Source of the DNA: Gordionus sp. m RMFG-2023
Lineage: Eukaryota > Nematomorpha > Gordioida > Chordodea > Parachordodidae
Direction of reading: 5' to 3'
NCBI RefSeq assembly: GCF_954871325.1
Contig: NC_088775.1
Coordinates: 93,181,997 to 93,245,996, forward strand
Length of the DNA stretch: 64,000 bases
Part shown: positions 25,018 through 36,690 of the stretch, one piece after another
Layout of the letters: each line of letters opens with the position of its first letter
Position numbering within the stretch: the stretch's first letter is position 1
Translations under genes and position numbers: made by a program
The notes under the pieces: generated by a model
Databases searched by the model: none
What the model was told of the DNA's origin: nothing
What the model saw: the letters and a program-made list of their open reading frames with translations, nothing else

Positions 25018-26747
25018 ACGAGCATCCCATTGTATCGATCAATAAACAAGGCTAAGCCAAAAAGTTCGCCACTTAGGGAAAAATTTGGCTAATTCTATAA
25101 ATGCTATAAGGGAAATATTTAGCTATTGACAAAATTTCTAAACATTTATTTTTGTTAACTTCTCCAAACATTTAAATGCATTATATTTTTCAGAGACATG
25201 CAGAGAAAATGATTTTCTAGGGCCTCTAACTAATTTCCCCAAGGAATTTTTTTTTATTGGCCCAAACCTAGAATCCTAATTTTAAGCCGGGCATAATTTA
25301 TTTTTAAAATTTTAAAATATTTTGGCTGTATTTTGTAAATTATTTCACAGGGGAAATTTTATAGTTAATTAAATAAAACAACGGCCATAAAATTTGGCCT
25401 GGCATTTATAAATTGAATTAATACGCATTCGTTAATAATTTAATTGCATGTTTTTTTGTCACCAGATTATTATAATAATTTTAATGTTTAAAAATTTGAT
25501 GTATACGGTTAAAAACAAAAAAATTAATTTTTTAATCAACGAAAAATTTGAATCGAACACAAATACCAAATTTTATTATTCTAATGCAAATAGTTTGATT
25601 CGTTCAAACCAAAATTGTATTATAAGATACTGAACCCGGCTGTCGAACTATCCGGTTTTGTCAGATCGATTACTTATCTGCAATGATCTAGTGCTTATAT
25701 TATTACAAAATTCCCCCTCCCCACCCTTTTTATACAACAAAATATTTAATCTGGCTTTGCATAAATTACTGCTCAAAGCAATAAATAAAAACACGCAATT
25801 AACATACTTTTTATAAATTGCATTTCTATAAGAAAAAAAATACATTTTTTACCATTTTTTTTTTAAAGATAGAAAGAAAGAAAAGAAAAAAAGAAAGAAA
25901 GAAAGATTCATATAATTTTTATAGTATTATTTTTATGTGTATATTTTATTTTATATATTACTTTTTTAGAGGAGCTACCTTATTTGTTTTTATGATTCAG
26001 TTTGTCAAAAAAAATAGCGATTTTATTTTTAAATTGAATATTTGTATTATTTATTATGGGAAAACGTAAATTTATTTTTTTAAAAATATAACAAAAAATA
26101 ATTAAAAACCAGCCATGAGACCTTTTAATTTAAAACTACGGGCTGAACTGGTCTATTATTTGAGTACCGTAACCTGGTCCGCGTGTTTCGTCCCGGTTTG
26201 TGCCGAAGACAGGACCGTGGGCCTTCACTAATCGTATCGCGTCTTTAAAAATATTTTTTATCACAAAAATTTGTTCTAAACACTTTAAACGAGAAGTGAT
26301 CCGATATATTTACACTTTGCACAGGCAAAAATAGGAATATATTATTCCCTTTGTAAAATTGAATTCCTCCGTTCTTTCAGTGACATCTCTTTCTATATTC
26401 TAAGAAATATTTATGATTATTTTTGTTATTATTATTAAAATTACAAAAAAAAACTAATATACATTAGTTGGCTTAAAATAAATGTTTTATTAACTAATTA
26501 TATATTTACTATCAAACAATATTTTGTATTATTTATAATATTTTTTATTACTCTCTTCATTAAGGCAAACATTTTCATTCAAAACTATTTAAGAAGACAA
26601 TATATTTTTTCAAAATTTATTAAAAGGAATATCCATCAATTCTGTTTTTCTCGAGAAGGTAAAGAAAAATAAATTATGTATTATTTATAGCGGAGGCACC
26701 GTAGAGGTTTTAATTTTAAATCGGACCCTGGTTATATATATATATAT

Positions 26748-26873
26748 CAGAGGATCTAGATATAAAAATGTGGTATCTGTATTTAGATAGATTTTTGATT
26801 AAAATATCTGTATATAGATATTATTTCAGACGATGTATCTGATCCATTTAAAAAGTATCTTTTAACAACACTG
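26748..26873. mobile_element. 169-bp MITE, copy C, shortened
   Basis: Inverted relative to 17994-18162. The left end is reduced to cagaggatc and the right end reads ttttaacaacactg. Confidence 0.6.
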
Positions 26874-27846
26874 ATAATATATTTAATTATTTTTAAACTC
26901 GACCCGAGTCTCTGCCGACCCGAATTTTTTTAAGCTATACAATTTTGCTCTTACCCGCGGATCTATGGTTTATACCATTTTCCTTTTAACCTGAATTATT
27001 ATTATAACACTTATAGCATTTTATACCTTTTAAAAGGGCAGTATTTTGCTTAAACGCTAAACTTTCCAAAGTAGCGGTCTACAGCTACCTCTTCGCTATT
27101 TCTTTAAGAGAAGTGCTCTACCGTTACTTACTTAAGAGTAGCGCACTATCGTTACTTTTCAAAAAAGGAGCATTTAAGCAACTAGATTTAAAATAGACTT
27201 CGTTACTTTTAGGTTAATTATATAAAAAAATAATTAAGTGATATCTCAAACCCTCCTCAAAAACTTATGTCTACGCCCCTAGAAAAAATCTCGCTGCCTT
27301 CGGTGGCTATCTCTTCCTATTTTTAATTACACCCTCCCTTTCAATCATACAGGTACTTCTTTCATAAATTTTAAAAAGAATAACTTAAATTATTTTAGCT
27401 CTACTACCAACTATCAAAATATTGTGGATATAAAAAGAGTTATAATTTAGATCATGAATTCATTTAATAACCCCTTCATATAAAAGATATTTATTTTCTA
27501 ATCTCTTAGGAATACTTTATATAAAATCCGGTCTTTCAACACAAACACCCTCAATTTTTAATCTGAATACAGGGAAAATCAGCAATTGTACAATTCTAAA
27601 CAATATTTTTGTGCATTGTCTCTGACATCGCTGGTTATCATGGCGATTATGTCCTAAGTACCTTATATAGGTTCTTAATTTTTAAAAAATAACCACCTAT
27701 CTAGTACCATTATTGCATTTAGCCATATGGAACTAATTCACGATTTACCACATTTTGGGAAAATATATTTTATATTTCCTAAAAAATTACGATGGTCACT
27801 AACCTTTTAAATAATTATTTTTGAAACAAATTTTGATACTTTTATG

Positions 27847-28679
27847 TAGGGCTGTGCCTATATTAAATATCGGATCGGATCGGATCGGCATCAAGTTTTA
27901 TAAAAAATATCGGATCGGGCCGATACCCGTTAACCGATCTTTTTACTTTTTGTGTTATTTTATGTCATGTATATTTATTTATACATTATTATAATATTTT
28001 CTAAATATTTTTTTTAAACAATGCAAATGCACAACACCTGCCCTATATTATTAATTTTTTAAAAAGATTTATAGTATTTTAAAAGTTTCACCCAAATTTT
28101 TATTTATTTTAAATCTTTTTAAATAATTTACTCCAATTTTATTATTTTATTGCCAGAAAATCTAGAGTTTCTCAAATTTATTTAAAAAAAAAAAATATAT
28201 TATAATTTTATATATTAAATATTACAATTTTTATAATTCATACCAACATAAAATGTAGTGTCTAACTCGATATTTCATCCAGAAAATATTAGGCAACCTT
28301 GTTTGCTCATCGAAGGAACAAAGGTCTAGACATATATTATCGAAATCTTTAGGCTTGGGAAATATTTTTCTGTCTAAAATATTGAGTTAGCCCTTTTAAA
28401 AAGCAAGTTCAAAACGAGCCATTTAACAACACTAATAAAATGGATATATTATTGAATATATAATAATATTATTTTTTTAAAAATTATAGTCTTAATTTTA
28501 GAAATACCAAAAAAATTGAAATTAAATGCATAATTCGAATATTTACATAAAAAGATATTGATTTCTTATTTTACATTTGGTTCAAAGGGATGTGGTAAAA
28601 AATCAATATAAATATCGAATCAATTTTGAGCCAATATCGGATCGGATTGGTGAAATATGCGTGGATCGGCACAGCTCTA
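27847..28679. mobile_element. hAT-type MITE, copy C (833 bp)
   Basis: Flanked by cttttatg on both sides, an exact 8-bp duplication that is the complement of the one in copies A and B. The 90-codon frame starting in its right end and running into the peptide exon is chance. Confidence 0.88.
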
Positions 28680-28783
28680 CTTTTATGATGTTGTTATCAT
28701 GGAGTAGTTTTATCATGTGTAGTTATCCTCTTTATTCCTATTTTTCAAAAATAAAATTAATTTTAGATACACTCGCGATAAGA

Positions 28784-29034
28784 ATGAAATATTTCACTTC
28801 GATACTCCTATTCCTTGTGGTGGTAAGTTTTACTTTTTTTCTAACATAAATTATTGGCCAAATTAAATTTAATTAAAAAGAGATGGATAAATTTTACATC
28901 ATTTATTTATTTAATAGGTTTTGGCGGTCGCGGTTGTGGCAAAATCTTATAAAGGGTGCTCAATTTTGACTGTATCTGGTTGGGGACATATATGGTCCAA
29001 TGCTAATGCCCTTGATAAAATTCCTGCTGATTAA
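28784..29034 (+). CDS. small secreted peptide, copy C (two exons, 51 aa)
   Basis: Exon 1 (28784-28822) encodes MKYFTSILLFLVV and ends at gtaagt. Exon 2 (28918-29034) follows tttaatag and reads VLAVAVVAKSYKG, then CSILTVSGWGHIW, SNANAL and DKIPAD to a TAA stop. The intron is 95 bp, phase 0. The continuous hydrophobic run through the exon junction makes a convincing signal peptide. The tail matches copies A and E, while the middle differs and has one Cys. The upstream ttttag 15-20 bp before the ATG could be an acceptor for a 5' untranslated exon or a spliced leader. Function is unknown. Confidence 0.72.
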
Positions 29035-29249
29035 AGATTTGTTCATTCTTATATATAATATAATTATAACAATTTTGTGATTAATTTATCGTATAATAAT
29101 CATTAAATTTATCATACTTTTTTAATAAAAAAAGAGTAGATTCATGCATAATATTTAGTATTTAATTTGGAGGTTTTTAAAAATTTCTCAATAGTATGTT
29201 GTGATATATAAGATTTATAACAAATCATAATATTTAAAATCCAAAGTTC

Positions 29250-29250
29250 T

Positions 29251-29290
<40 letters not shown>

Positions 29291-29292
29291 AG
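29250..29292. repeat. (AAAG)n microsatellite, copy C, short
   Basis: About 40 bp, compared with about 190-200 bp at the same site in A and B. Confidence 0.85.
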
Positions 29293-29836
29293 AATAAAAA
29301 ATGGTGGTTTTCCATATGGTAATGTGTATGGAGGGTTATGTCGAATATCCTAATTAAGGATAAATAGCTATTCTATTTTTAGATGACTCTATTTAAAAAA
29401 ATTTTGCTAATATTTTTTAAAGATAACAAAGGATTTAAATAAAATAATTGGATATCAATAGTTAATATCAAATATAAAGTGAAAAGTTGTATGCCGCAGA
29501 AATTGAGTAGTATTATTAAAATTAGAATTCTACAATATTGAGGAAGGTATTTTTATCATTAGTTATAGGGTAGTACTGATTAGAAGTCTAGCGTTTACTG
29601 GACCGATATTTTAAAAATTATATTTACCTCCAATCAATAAGCATGAGTTAATAGCCGAAAAATTGATATGCAAAGAATAGGAAAAATTTAAATCTTATTA
29701 ATTTATTTACCCATTACGTATTTTAAAATATCGGCGAATCTTTAATAAAATAAAAATCTGTAATAGTGAAATAATTTAGGTGACAATAAATTTACTGATT
29801 TTATATCATTATTCTGAAAATTTACTTTTATTGTAA

Positions 29837-29965
29837 AACGCTAAAGTGAGTGCTCAATCTGGTAATAGAGGCTTTCCAGTCTATGGGGGTTACGGTGACC
29901 CAGGAGATGGTTTCTATGGTGAGTATCCTAGATTTGGAAGTTATGTTTCTGAATATCCTTACTAA
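29837..29965 (+). CDS. Gly/Tyr-rich secreted peptide, terminal exon, copy C
   Basis: This is the best-preserved version of the exon. The open frame reads NAKVSAQSGNRGFPVYGG, then YGDPGDGFYGEYPRF and GSYVSEYPY to a stop at 29963-29965. NAKVSA-Q matches the cleavage-like region of the exon 2 peptide in copy A, so both exons descend from one ancestor. The mature part would start with Gln and be rich in Gly, Tyr and Pro. Such composition recalls Gly-rich antimicrobial or cuticle peptides (for example nematode nlp-29/nlp-31 products) but is not evidence of homology. A signal-peptide exon directly upstream is missing, so it needs splicing from exon 1 or is a relic. The start is a homology estimate. 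Confidence 0.5.
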   Translation, partial: NAKVSAQSGNRGFPVYGGYGDPGDGFYGEYPRFGSYVSEYPY

Positions 29966-30959
29966 ACCAATTGAATATTTGTTATAACAATAACATGATT
30001 AGTTTATGGTATAATAATTCTAATTCATTTATCCTACTTTTCAAATAAAATAGGTTGATTCGTGCATTCTATTTACTAAATAATTTGAAAGTTTTTATAA
30101 GAAATTAAGATCAAAAAGTAGAAATATAATTTCGAGATCTTAACTTCCTCTTGGAAAATCAAATTTTAAATTTTTTTTCCCAGTGTACCCTTCTCCAGAA
30201 AATTCATGATTGATTGATTTTAATTTAAATCAATATACAATTCATTTAAACTTAAATTATCAATCGAAATTAATAACTGACCCAACTTTGAAATAAGTAT
30301 AATATAGGAATATAGTTTTCTATATCAATAAATGATTAGACAAATCCTGGTTACTTACATACACAAGGAGTGATATTAGAAGTTAAATTTCATTTTTTAT
30401 CATCCAAAACCTTTCATACTACTCATTATATAAGCTGCATCCCCGTGTACGAAACAGAACTACTAAACAGCCTAAAAAGTGAAAAAATAAAAAAAACCAA
30501 AAAAAATAGAAACGAAATAAACAAAAGTAAAAAGAGAAAAAAATACCAAAAGTAACAATGCCACCAACCACTTATAATAAACCAAAACAGGGTGTCCTGG
30601 ATCAAAAACGGTTAATCCTAGGCTAAATAAAAAGTTCTAAGCATTTTAGTTCTTTTAGCCTTAAGAAATCTAAAACTCTTAAAAAGACAAATAACGAAGG
30701 TCAGATGTGATGATCGTTTCGCATGATCTCATATAATAATAGACTCATTTGAGAATAGGGTATCAAAATTGGGCTTATTTGATATTGAGACTATCAATAT
30801 AACATTGATAGAATTATATTACTCCATATAGAGAGTTTTGAATTTATTAGTAAATGGAATCTACAATTGATAGATCACTGTAAACATCAGATATTTTATC
30901 GCATTCTAATTAGATGAATTTCAATTGCAATACAGACATTAATTGTGAATTATAACAAA

Positions 30960-31200
30960 AATGATATTCATCTTCCCCTTAAATCTGATAATAATTTCCA
31001 ATTTGCAAGATTGGACAACCACCATCTATATTATACCATTCCAGGAACCCACATTGTATCTGGTATATAATAGTATCGGTTGTCATCACTTCCATCCATT
31101 ACTCCCTCATGAGAAAGATTATTTACAATACAACTCTAAATTCAATAATATAATTTTCAAGCTATCTGTTATATTTATAATGAAAAAGATTATTTACCAT
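30960..31200. other. sequence between copy C and the inverted-repeat segment
   Basis: An 84-codon open frame here has no recognisable motif and I do not support it as a gene. Confidence 0.3.
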
Positions 31201-31202
31201 AC

Positions 31203-32575
31203 AACCGCTAAATAAAATATTTATTTATAAAATGCCAATCATAACAAATTTTAAATATATCGAAACATTACAAGTAAAGAGCTCATTCGTTATATTAATA
31301 ATACATTTCTTATGAGCCTACCAAATCTCATCACAGCGCCGACTAAATGTAACTGCTCATTATGTAATAAAATTATTAAAGTAACTCAATTAGGGCTATA
31401 GCCATCTCATTCAAACCAGAAAATTAAGTATAATCTGGGTTTCCTATCTCATCACCAGCCATTTCCAGAAACCTTAATGCCCTTTTCTGCCTTTTGATTC
31501 AATACAAATTAAACAATTCATAGTAACCATTCTCAACATATTGGCTGAATATTTATAAGACCGTCAGTCTATACTCCACCGGCGGGGAAGTTTCGACGTT
31601 AGATTCAGCCGATTCTAAATATATAGATTTTAGTGAACAAAAACCATTTGTCATTTCACAAATACTCTAAGGGGACAAAGCTTCCATTTGCTAGATACCT
31701 GTCGAAAAACCTGATTTCCTTGATAAGTAATTATTCTTCGATACAACAGTTAGATATAATGTCATTTGAATTAACTACCCTACAAAATATGATCCATAAA
31801 AAAATCCCTGATTCGGAAAATTATGGATGCAACTATCTACCACTTACCTATTAATCACATTTCCACAGCCTTTCGAATGATGATAAGGATAAAAATAAGA
31901 ATCACAAAAATAACCATCTCACAGGGGCTAGGCTAATATTTATAAAATTAGATAACCTGAATGTTAAATCCGTCATATGCCTGGCAACCTCTTACAATAA
32001 GCTGGCTTTACGAGTAAGTAATTTATCAAGCCCTGCTCCTAAGACATTGCTCACATAAACTTACATCATGATATGATTTGTGATTGGAATAATAAAAAAA
32101 TTTTACCAGAAATGAAAGCAGAGAATATAATATTTAATATCAATAATTTTACCATTTCTTGGTTCCGCTATAGTGGTAACTTAAAAAAATTGTAAGATGT
32201 AAGTTAATAATGTTACAATGCACAATTAAAATTACTTATCAAATTTAAGAATAATTTTTAAAATAATATTTATCTTCTAAAATATAATAAAAATATTAAC
32301 AGGTTAGCAAAAATTTGGCTTGATACATAAAGTAGGGGGGAAAGGGAGGGGGATTTTTTAAGTTTCTTATTGAAAATAATTTTATTTAATAAAATTATAT
32401 ACGATATGAAAATGAAATATATTTTAAAAAATACAAATAAGAATTTTTTAATTTTAAATGCTATAACATGTTTTTAAAATTATATAAAATTATTTGTAAA
32501 ATATTAAATAACAATAAAAATATATTGTAAATTTTTTCTCGCATAGTTAAATTAGATATTCATGTAATTCAATAG
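31203..32575. repeat. 1.37-kb repeat, partner of 49035-50425 (inverted)
   Basis: It matches the complement of 49035-50425 almost throughout, including the aaccgctaaataaaat end, the tctatactccaccggcg word, and a run of G residues near 32335 (a run of C near 49265 in the partner). Two short coding-like stretches are kept in both copies, at 31633-31854 and 31860-32057. Confidence 0.8.
31860..32057 (+). pseudogene. unidentified coding-like fragment kept in both inverted copies
   Basis: A frame of about 65 codons reads NNHLTGARLIFIKLDNLN, then VICLATSYNKLALRVSN and LSSPAPKT. In the partner copy (about 49580-49780, minus) the frame is still open, with conservative changes such as VICLTTSYNKLAFRVSN-like residues. 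A gtaagt donor-like word follows LALR or LAFR. I do not recognise the protein. It may be an exon of a transposon or of a captured gene. Confidence 0.35.
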
Positions 32576-32990
32576 ACGCCAAATTTTTTTATATCCGCAA
32601 TCGAAAATATTTAATAATGTAAATTGCATAATCGGCTTAGCCTTAGCCAATTTATTTTGTTTAAGGTTAAGCATATACCAATTTTTTTTAGCTAAGGCTA
32701 AGCTATCCGATTTTTTTGGCTAAGGCTAAGCCTTAGCTGACTTATTTTGAAAGGCCAAACCTGAGAAATTTCTGAAGCTGATTTTAATTGTCCTATGTTG
32801 AGCATAAGCTAATTTTGATTGTCAGTTCTGCTTTACTATAACTTTTATAATAACTTAATTCAGAAGGGTGACAATTGTCATATCTGAAATTTTAAAACTT
32901 TCATAGCCAAAATAAATCGGCTCAGGCTTAGCTTTAGCCTAAAAAATTGGCTATTACCCAACTTTGCTTCTCGGGTACTTTATTATCCGA
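32575..32990 (+). repeat. GGCTTAG-word repeat element, copy 2
   Basis: Diverged copy of 20420-20930, starting near atagacgcc and ending near aactttgcttctcggg. Confidence 0.6.
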
Positions 32991-32999
32991 TTAACACCG

Positions 33000-33215
33000 A
33001 AAATGGTGATGGATTCGATTTGAACTGATTTATAAAAATGATAACTCAACAATTTAGCCAGAGAATATTGCCTAAGCCTTAAGATATTGTTAATAGATGT
33101 GCAAATATTTGTACTATCTATGAGTAAAACCTTCAGGCTTGTGTAATATATTCTTGGATGAAATATTGCGTTGGCCGTTTTCAAAAATCGATTCAAATGG
33201 ATCGGTTTTGCATTA
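33000..33215. mobile_element. free-standing relative of the GATCC hAT MITE interior
   Basis: The pair aatttagccagagaatatt and tcttggatgaaatatt forms an inverted arrangement, as in the MITE interior (for example 7900-8030). Both edges carry tcgatttgaa and tcgattcaaatgg words. No duplication is recognised. Confidence 0.4.
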
Positions 33216-33349
33216 TGGGATATTAAAAAATAGGATTAGACCGTAATGCATATAAGATCCTAGAAAAAAAAGCTAAATGGGACAGTACAGAAAAATAATC
33301 GGCCAACTTAGAAAGAGTCTCTAAAATGGAAAGAAGACAGATTGCTGTG

Positions 33350-33980
33350 TTACCAGGGGTGTCACTAGCCTTTACAATCTTAGGAGGCTCAAAAATATTT
33401 GTAAATTATTTACAAAATTACCTTTTTTTAGTGGTATACAAATAAAGATCAAAATTTTGAGAGGGCTCTTCATATTTTTCAGGGGACTCGAGCCTCTGCA
33501 CCCCCTTTGTGAGCCTACTGTGAGTTACCACAAACATCCTCTTGGGTGGTAATTTTGAAGTTGTATGAATTATGTTCAAGCAACTTTAAGAGGATGAATT
33601 CGAAATTACTCATCGCTGATAGGGTCTTATAGAAGTCACAAGACCCACCGATGGTACCTTCAGATATACCCGACGATTTAATGATGGCGTTGATGCCCAA
33701 ACAAAAATATAAATATTGATGAAAGAACTCAACAGATAAAATAATATATATATCGAATTGCAGTGTAGAAGGCAAAAGGTCATAAGAATGAAAATATTTT
33801 GTGTACCACATTGGGAACAGGGTGTATGAAGGTCTCTGATAAATATATTATAGATGTTATTATAATATTTTTTTCGTAAAGAAAGCAATAAATTAATCAA
33901 ATTTCTCATAAATCAATTTCTTTGTATTTATTTTATAACCTTTCGTATCATACAAGTCTTTCGACTTATAGACCTACCGC
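33350..33980. other. unexplained segment with two overlapping minus-strand open frames
   Basis: The frame at 33515-33811 contains SGISEGTIGGSCDFYK and SNFEFILLKLLEHNSY, which looks more protein-like than chance. The 99-codon frame at 33610-33909 overlaps it. I recognise neither, and composition is not decisive. Confidence 0.25.
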
Positions 33981-34497
33981 CAAAAATTATATATTTTTCT
34001 TTTTATCGCATTTTTTTGTCACCAGATTATTATAATAATCTTATGTTTTAAAATTAGATTTACGGTTAAAAAAATTTGATTGGGACAGTCCTAATTTTAT
34101 TTTATTAATATGACAATTTTTTGGCCATAAAACTTGGCTTGGAATTTATATATTGAATTAATATGCATTCGTTAAAAATTTAATTGCATGTTTTTTTGTC
34201 ACCAGATATTTATAAAAAAAATTAATTTTTTTTTCAACGAAAAATTTCAATCGAACACAAATACCAAATTTTATTATTCAAATGTAAATAGTTTTATTCG
34301 TTCAAACCAAAATTTTATTATAAGATAATGGACCCGGCTGTCGAACTATCCGGTGTTGTCAGATCGGTTACTTATCTGCAATGATTTAGTGCTTATATTA
34401 TTACAATATTCCCCTTCCCCACCCTTTTTATACAACAAAATATTTAATCTGGCTTTGCATAAATTACTGCTCAAAGCAATAAATAAAAACACGCAAT

Positions 34498-35589
34498 TAA
34501 GATACCAGTGTTGTTAAACGCTACTTTTAAAAGTAGCGCGCTATCGCTACCGCTATCGTTTTCAAATGAGTAGCGCGCTATTAGCTACTTTTAAAAAAAA
34601 GTAGCTAAAGCTACTTTTTACGCTACTTTATTTTTTTTTTACGTAACTTTATTTCCACAAATAAAATATTTATATAAAAACATGACTATAATTTGTTACA
34701 TATATATATATAATTTATTTATTATTGCACTTCTTCCATTACCCCAAAACTTTTGAGATATTTTTCAATCTCTTAATAATTTGAAGTGTGCACAGTCTAA
34801 AATTATAAAATACTTAGAATAAAAATTATGTAGGAGATAAGTACATAAAAATGATTGAAATAACTATTTTAAAATGTTTTAAATAATTTAGATAAAATTT
34901 ATGAATATATAAAAAAAATAATTGGTTTTTGATTTTAATTTAATTAAAGATTAGCCTACACATTGATATTAAATTTGTTTAATATATTACCTTTAAATGT
35001 TTTTCAAACTAAAGCTGCTCGTATGATTTGAAGAGATAATTTTGCGGCACATCTTGCACCGAAACCGATATTTAGTTATAATTTTTTCTTCAAGGTTAAA
35101 GTATTTCTTGAATTTTGGGAAAGGATCATCTATATTTTGCTCATTTTCCAAAGAAATTTCAATATCTTCAACAATCTCACACATAACAAGATTTATAATG
35201 CTTAATATAAAATGTAAAATGAAATATAAAATAAGATAAAAGCAAGGACATACCAAAAACGGAATTTCAAAAATATATAATTTAATGAATGCGCGAAATA
35301 TAAATTAAATACAGATTGCTATTTAACAACTGTTTATATCTAATATATAACAATAATGTATATTTTTAAATATAAATATAAATTTCAAAATTAAATTAAA
35401 TAAAAGGATTATAATTTTAGATTTTATAAAAAATATATTTTAATAATTTTTAGATGTATTTATTATGTAAAATTGAAAGTAGCGAAGTAGCGCGCTACTT
35501 CGCTACTTTCTAAATTAGTAGCGAGCTACCGCTACTGAAAAAAGTAGCGCGCTATAGTAGCGCGCTATTTTAACAACACTGTAAGATAC
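34498..35589 (-). mobile_element. hAT transposon, internally deleted, with BED finger remnant
   Basis: The element proper is 34506-35581 (1076 bp). Ends cagtgttgttaaacgct and the complement are inverted repeats, followed inward by agtagcgcgcta words. An exact 8-bp duplication, taagatac, lies on both sides, the classic hAT signature. The insertion is in copy D only, at the spot where other arms read taagata-cttttta, so it is younger than the spread of the units. Confidence 0.92.
34993..35181 (-). pseudogene. BED zinc finger, N-terminal part of hAT transposase
   Basis: A frame starting MCEIVEDIEIS contains FPKFKKYFN and then KYRFRCKMCRKIISSNH with SSFSLK, the first half of a BED finger (Cys-x2-Cys). 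The His pair that completes the finger is not in this frame and would lie in the next exon, as in the relative at 61141-61425. The rest of the transposase is deleted. Confidence 0.65.
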
Positions 35590-36521
35590 TCTTTATAAAT
35601 TGCATTTCAAGAAAAAATGTAAATTTTTTTATGGAATTTTTTTTTAAAGAAAGAAAGAAAGAAAGAAAGTTGAAATAAAGAAAGTAAGAAAGAATGATTC
35701 ATATAATTTTTTAGTATTATATTTTTGTGTATATTTTATTTTATATATTACTTTTAGTGGAGCTACCTTATTTGATTTTATGATTCAGTTTGTCAAAAAA
35801 AAATAGCGATTATACTTTTAAATCAAATATTTGTATTATTTATTATGGGAAAACGTAAATTTATTTTTTTTAAATATAACAAAAAATAATTAAAAGACCA
35901 GCCATGAGACCTTTTAATATAAAACTACGGGTTGAACTAATCTTTTATTTGACTACCGTAAGCTGGTCCGCATGTTTCGTCCCGGTTTAGACCGAAGGCA
36001 GGACCGTGGGCTTTCACTAATCGTATCGCGTGTTTAAAATTTTTTTATCACAAATATTTGATCTAAACACTTTAAACGAGAAGTGCGATATATTTACACT
36101 TTGCACAGGCAAATAGGAATATATTATTCCCTTTGTAAAATTGAATTCCTCAGTTCTTTCAGTGACATCTCTTTCTATATTCTAAGAAATATTTATGATT
36201 ATTTTTTGTTATTATTTATAAAAATTACAAAAAAAAACTAATATACATTAGTTGGCATAAAATAAATGTTTTATTAACTAATTATATATTTACTAACAAA
36301 CAATATTTTGTATTATTTATAATATTTTTTATTACTCTCTTCATTAAAACAAACATTTTCATTCAAAACTATTTAAGAAGACATAATATTTTTTCAAAAT
36401 TTATTAAAAGGAAAATTCTGTTTTTCTCAAGAAGGTAAAGAAAAAGAAATTATATATTATTTATAGCGGAGGCCCCGTATAGGTCTTAATTTTAAATCGG
36501 ACCCTTGTTATATAAATATAT

Positions 36522-36690
36522 CAGAGTTGTTAAAGGATCTAGATACAATTATCTATATCCTGTATCTAGATATAAAAATGTGATTTCTGTATCTAGATAG
36601 ATTTTTGATTAAAATATCTGTATCTAGATATCATTTTATATGATGTATCTATATCTGGATCCATTTAAAAAGTATCTTTTAACAACTCTG
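36522..36690. mobile_element. 169-bp MITE, copy D
   Basis: Complete, same length as copy B, opposite orientation. Confidence 0.78.

Larger units (their letters stand above)
25018..30715 (+). repeat. large repeat unit, copy C (type II), right arm of palindrome
   Basis: Inverted counterpart of copy B, entered from its inner end. Relative to D it lacks roughly 450 bp between about 27240 and 27250, where the aacgatcag region should be. The peptide gene and both downstream exons are present, on the plus strand. Confidence 0.85.

Noticed and set aside
28577-28849. 90-codon frame reading through the MITE end into the signal exon
   Set aside because: The first part is MITE sequence and the end runs into the intron. 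The spliced two-exon model fits all copies better.
33349-33525. A complete short hAT-like element (caggggtgtcactagcc to gagcctactgtg)
   Set aside because: The ends resemble hAT termini but are not clear inverted repeats of one another and no 8-bp duplication was found.
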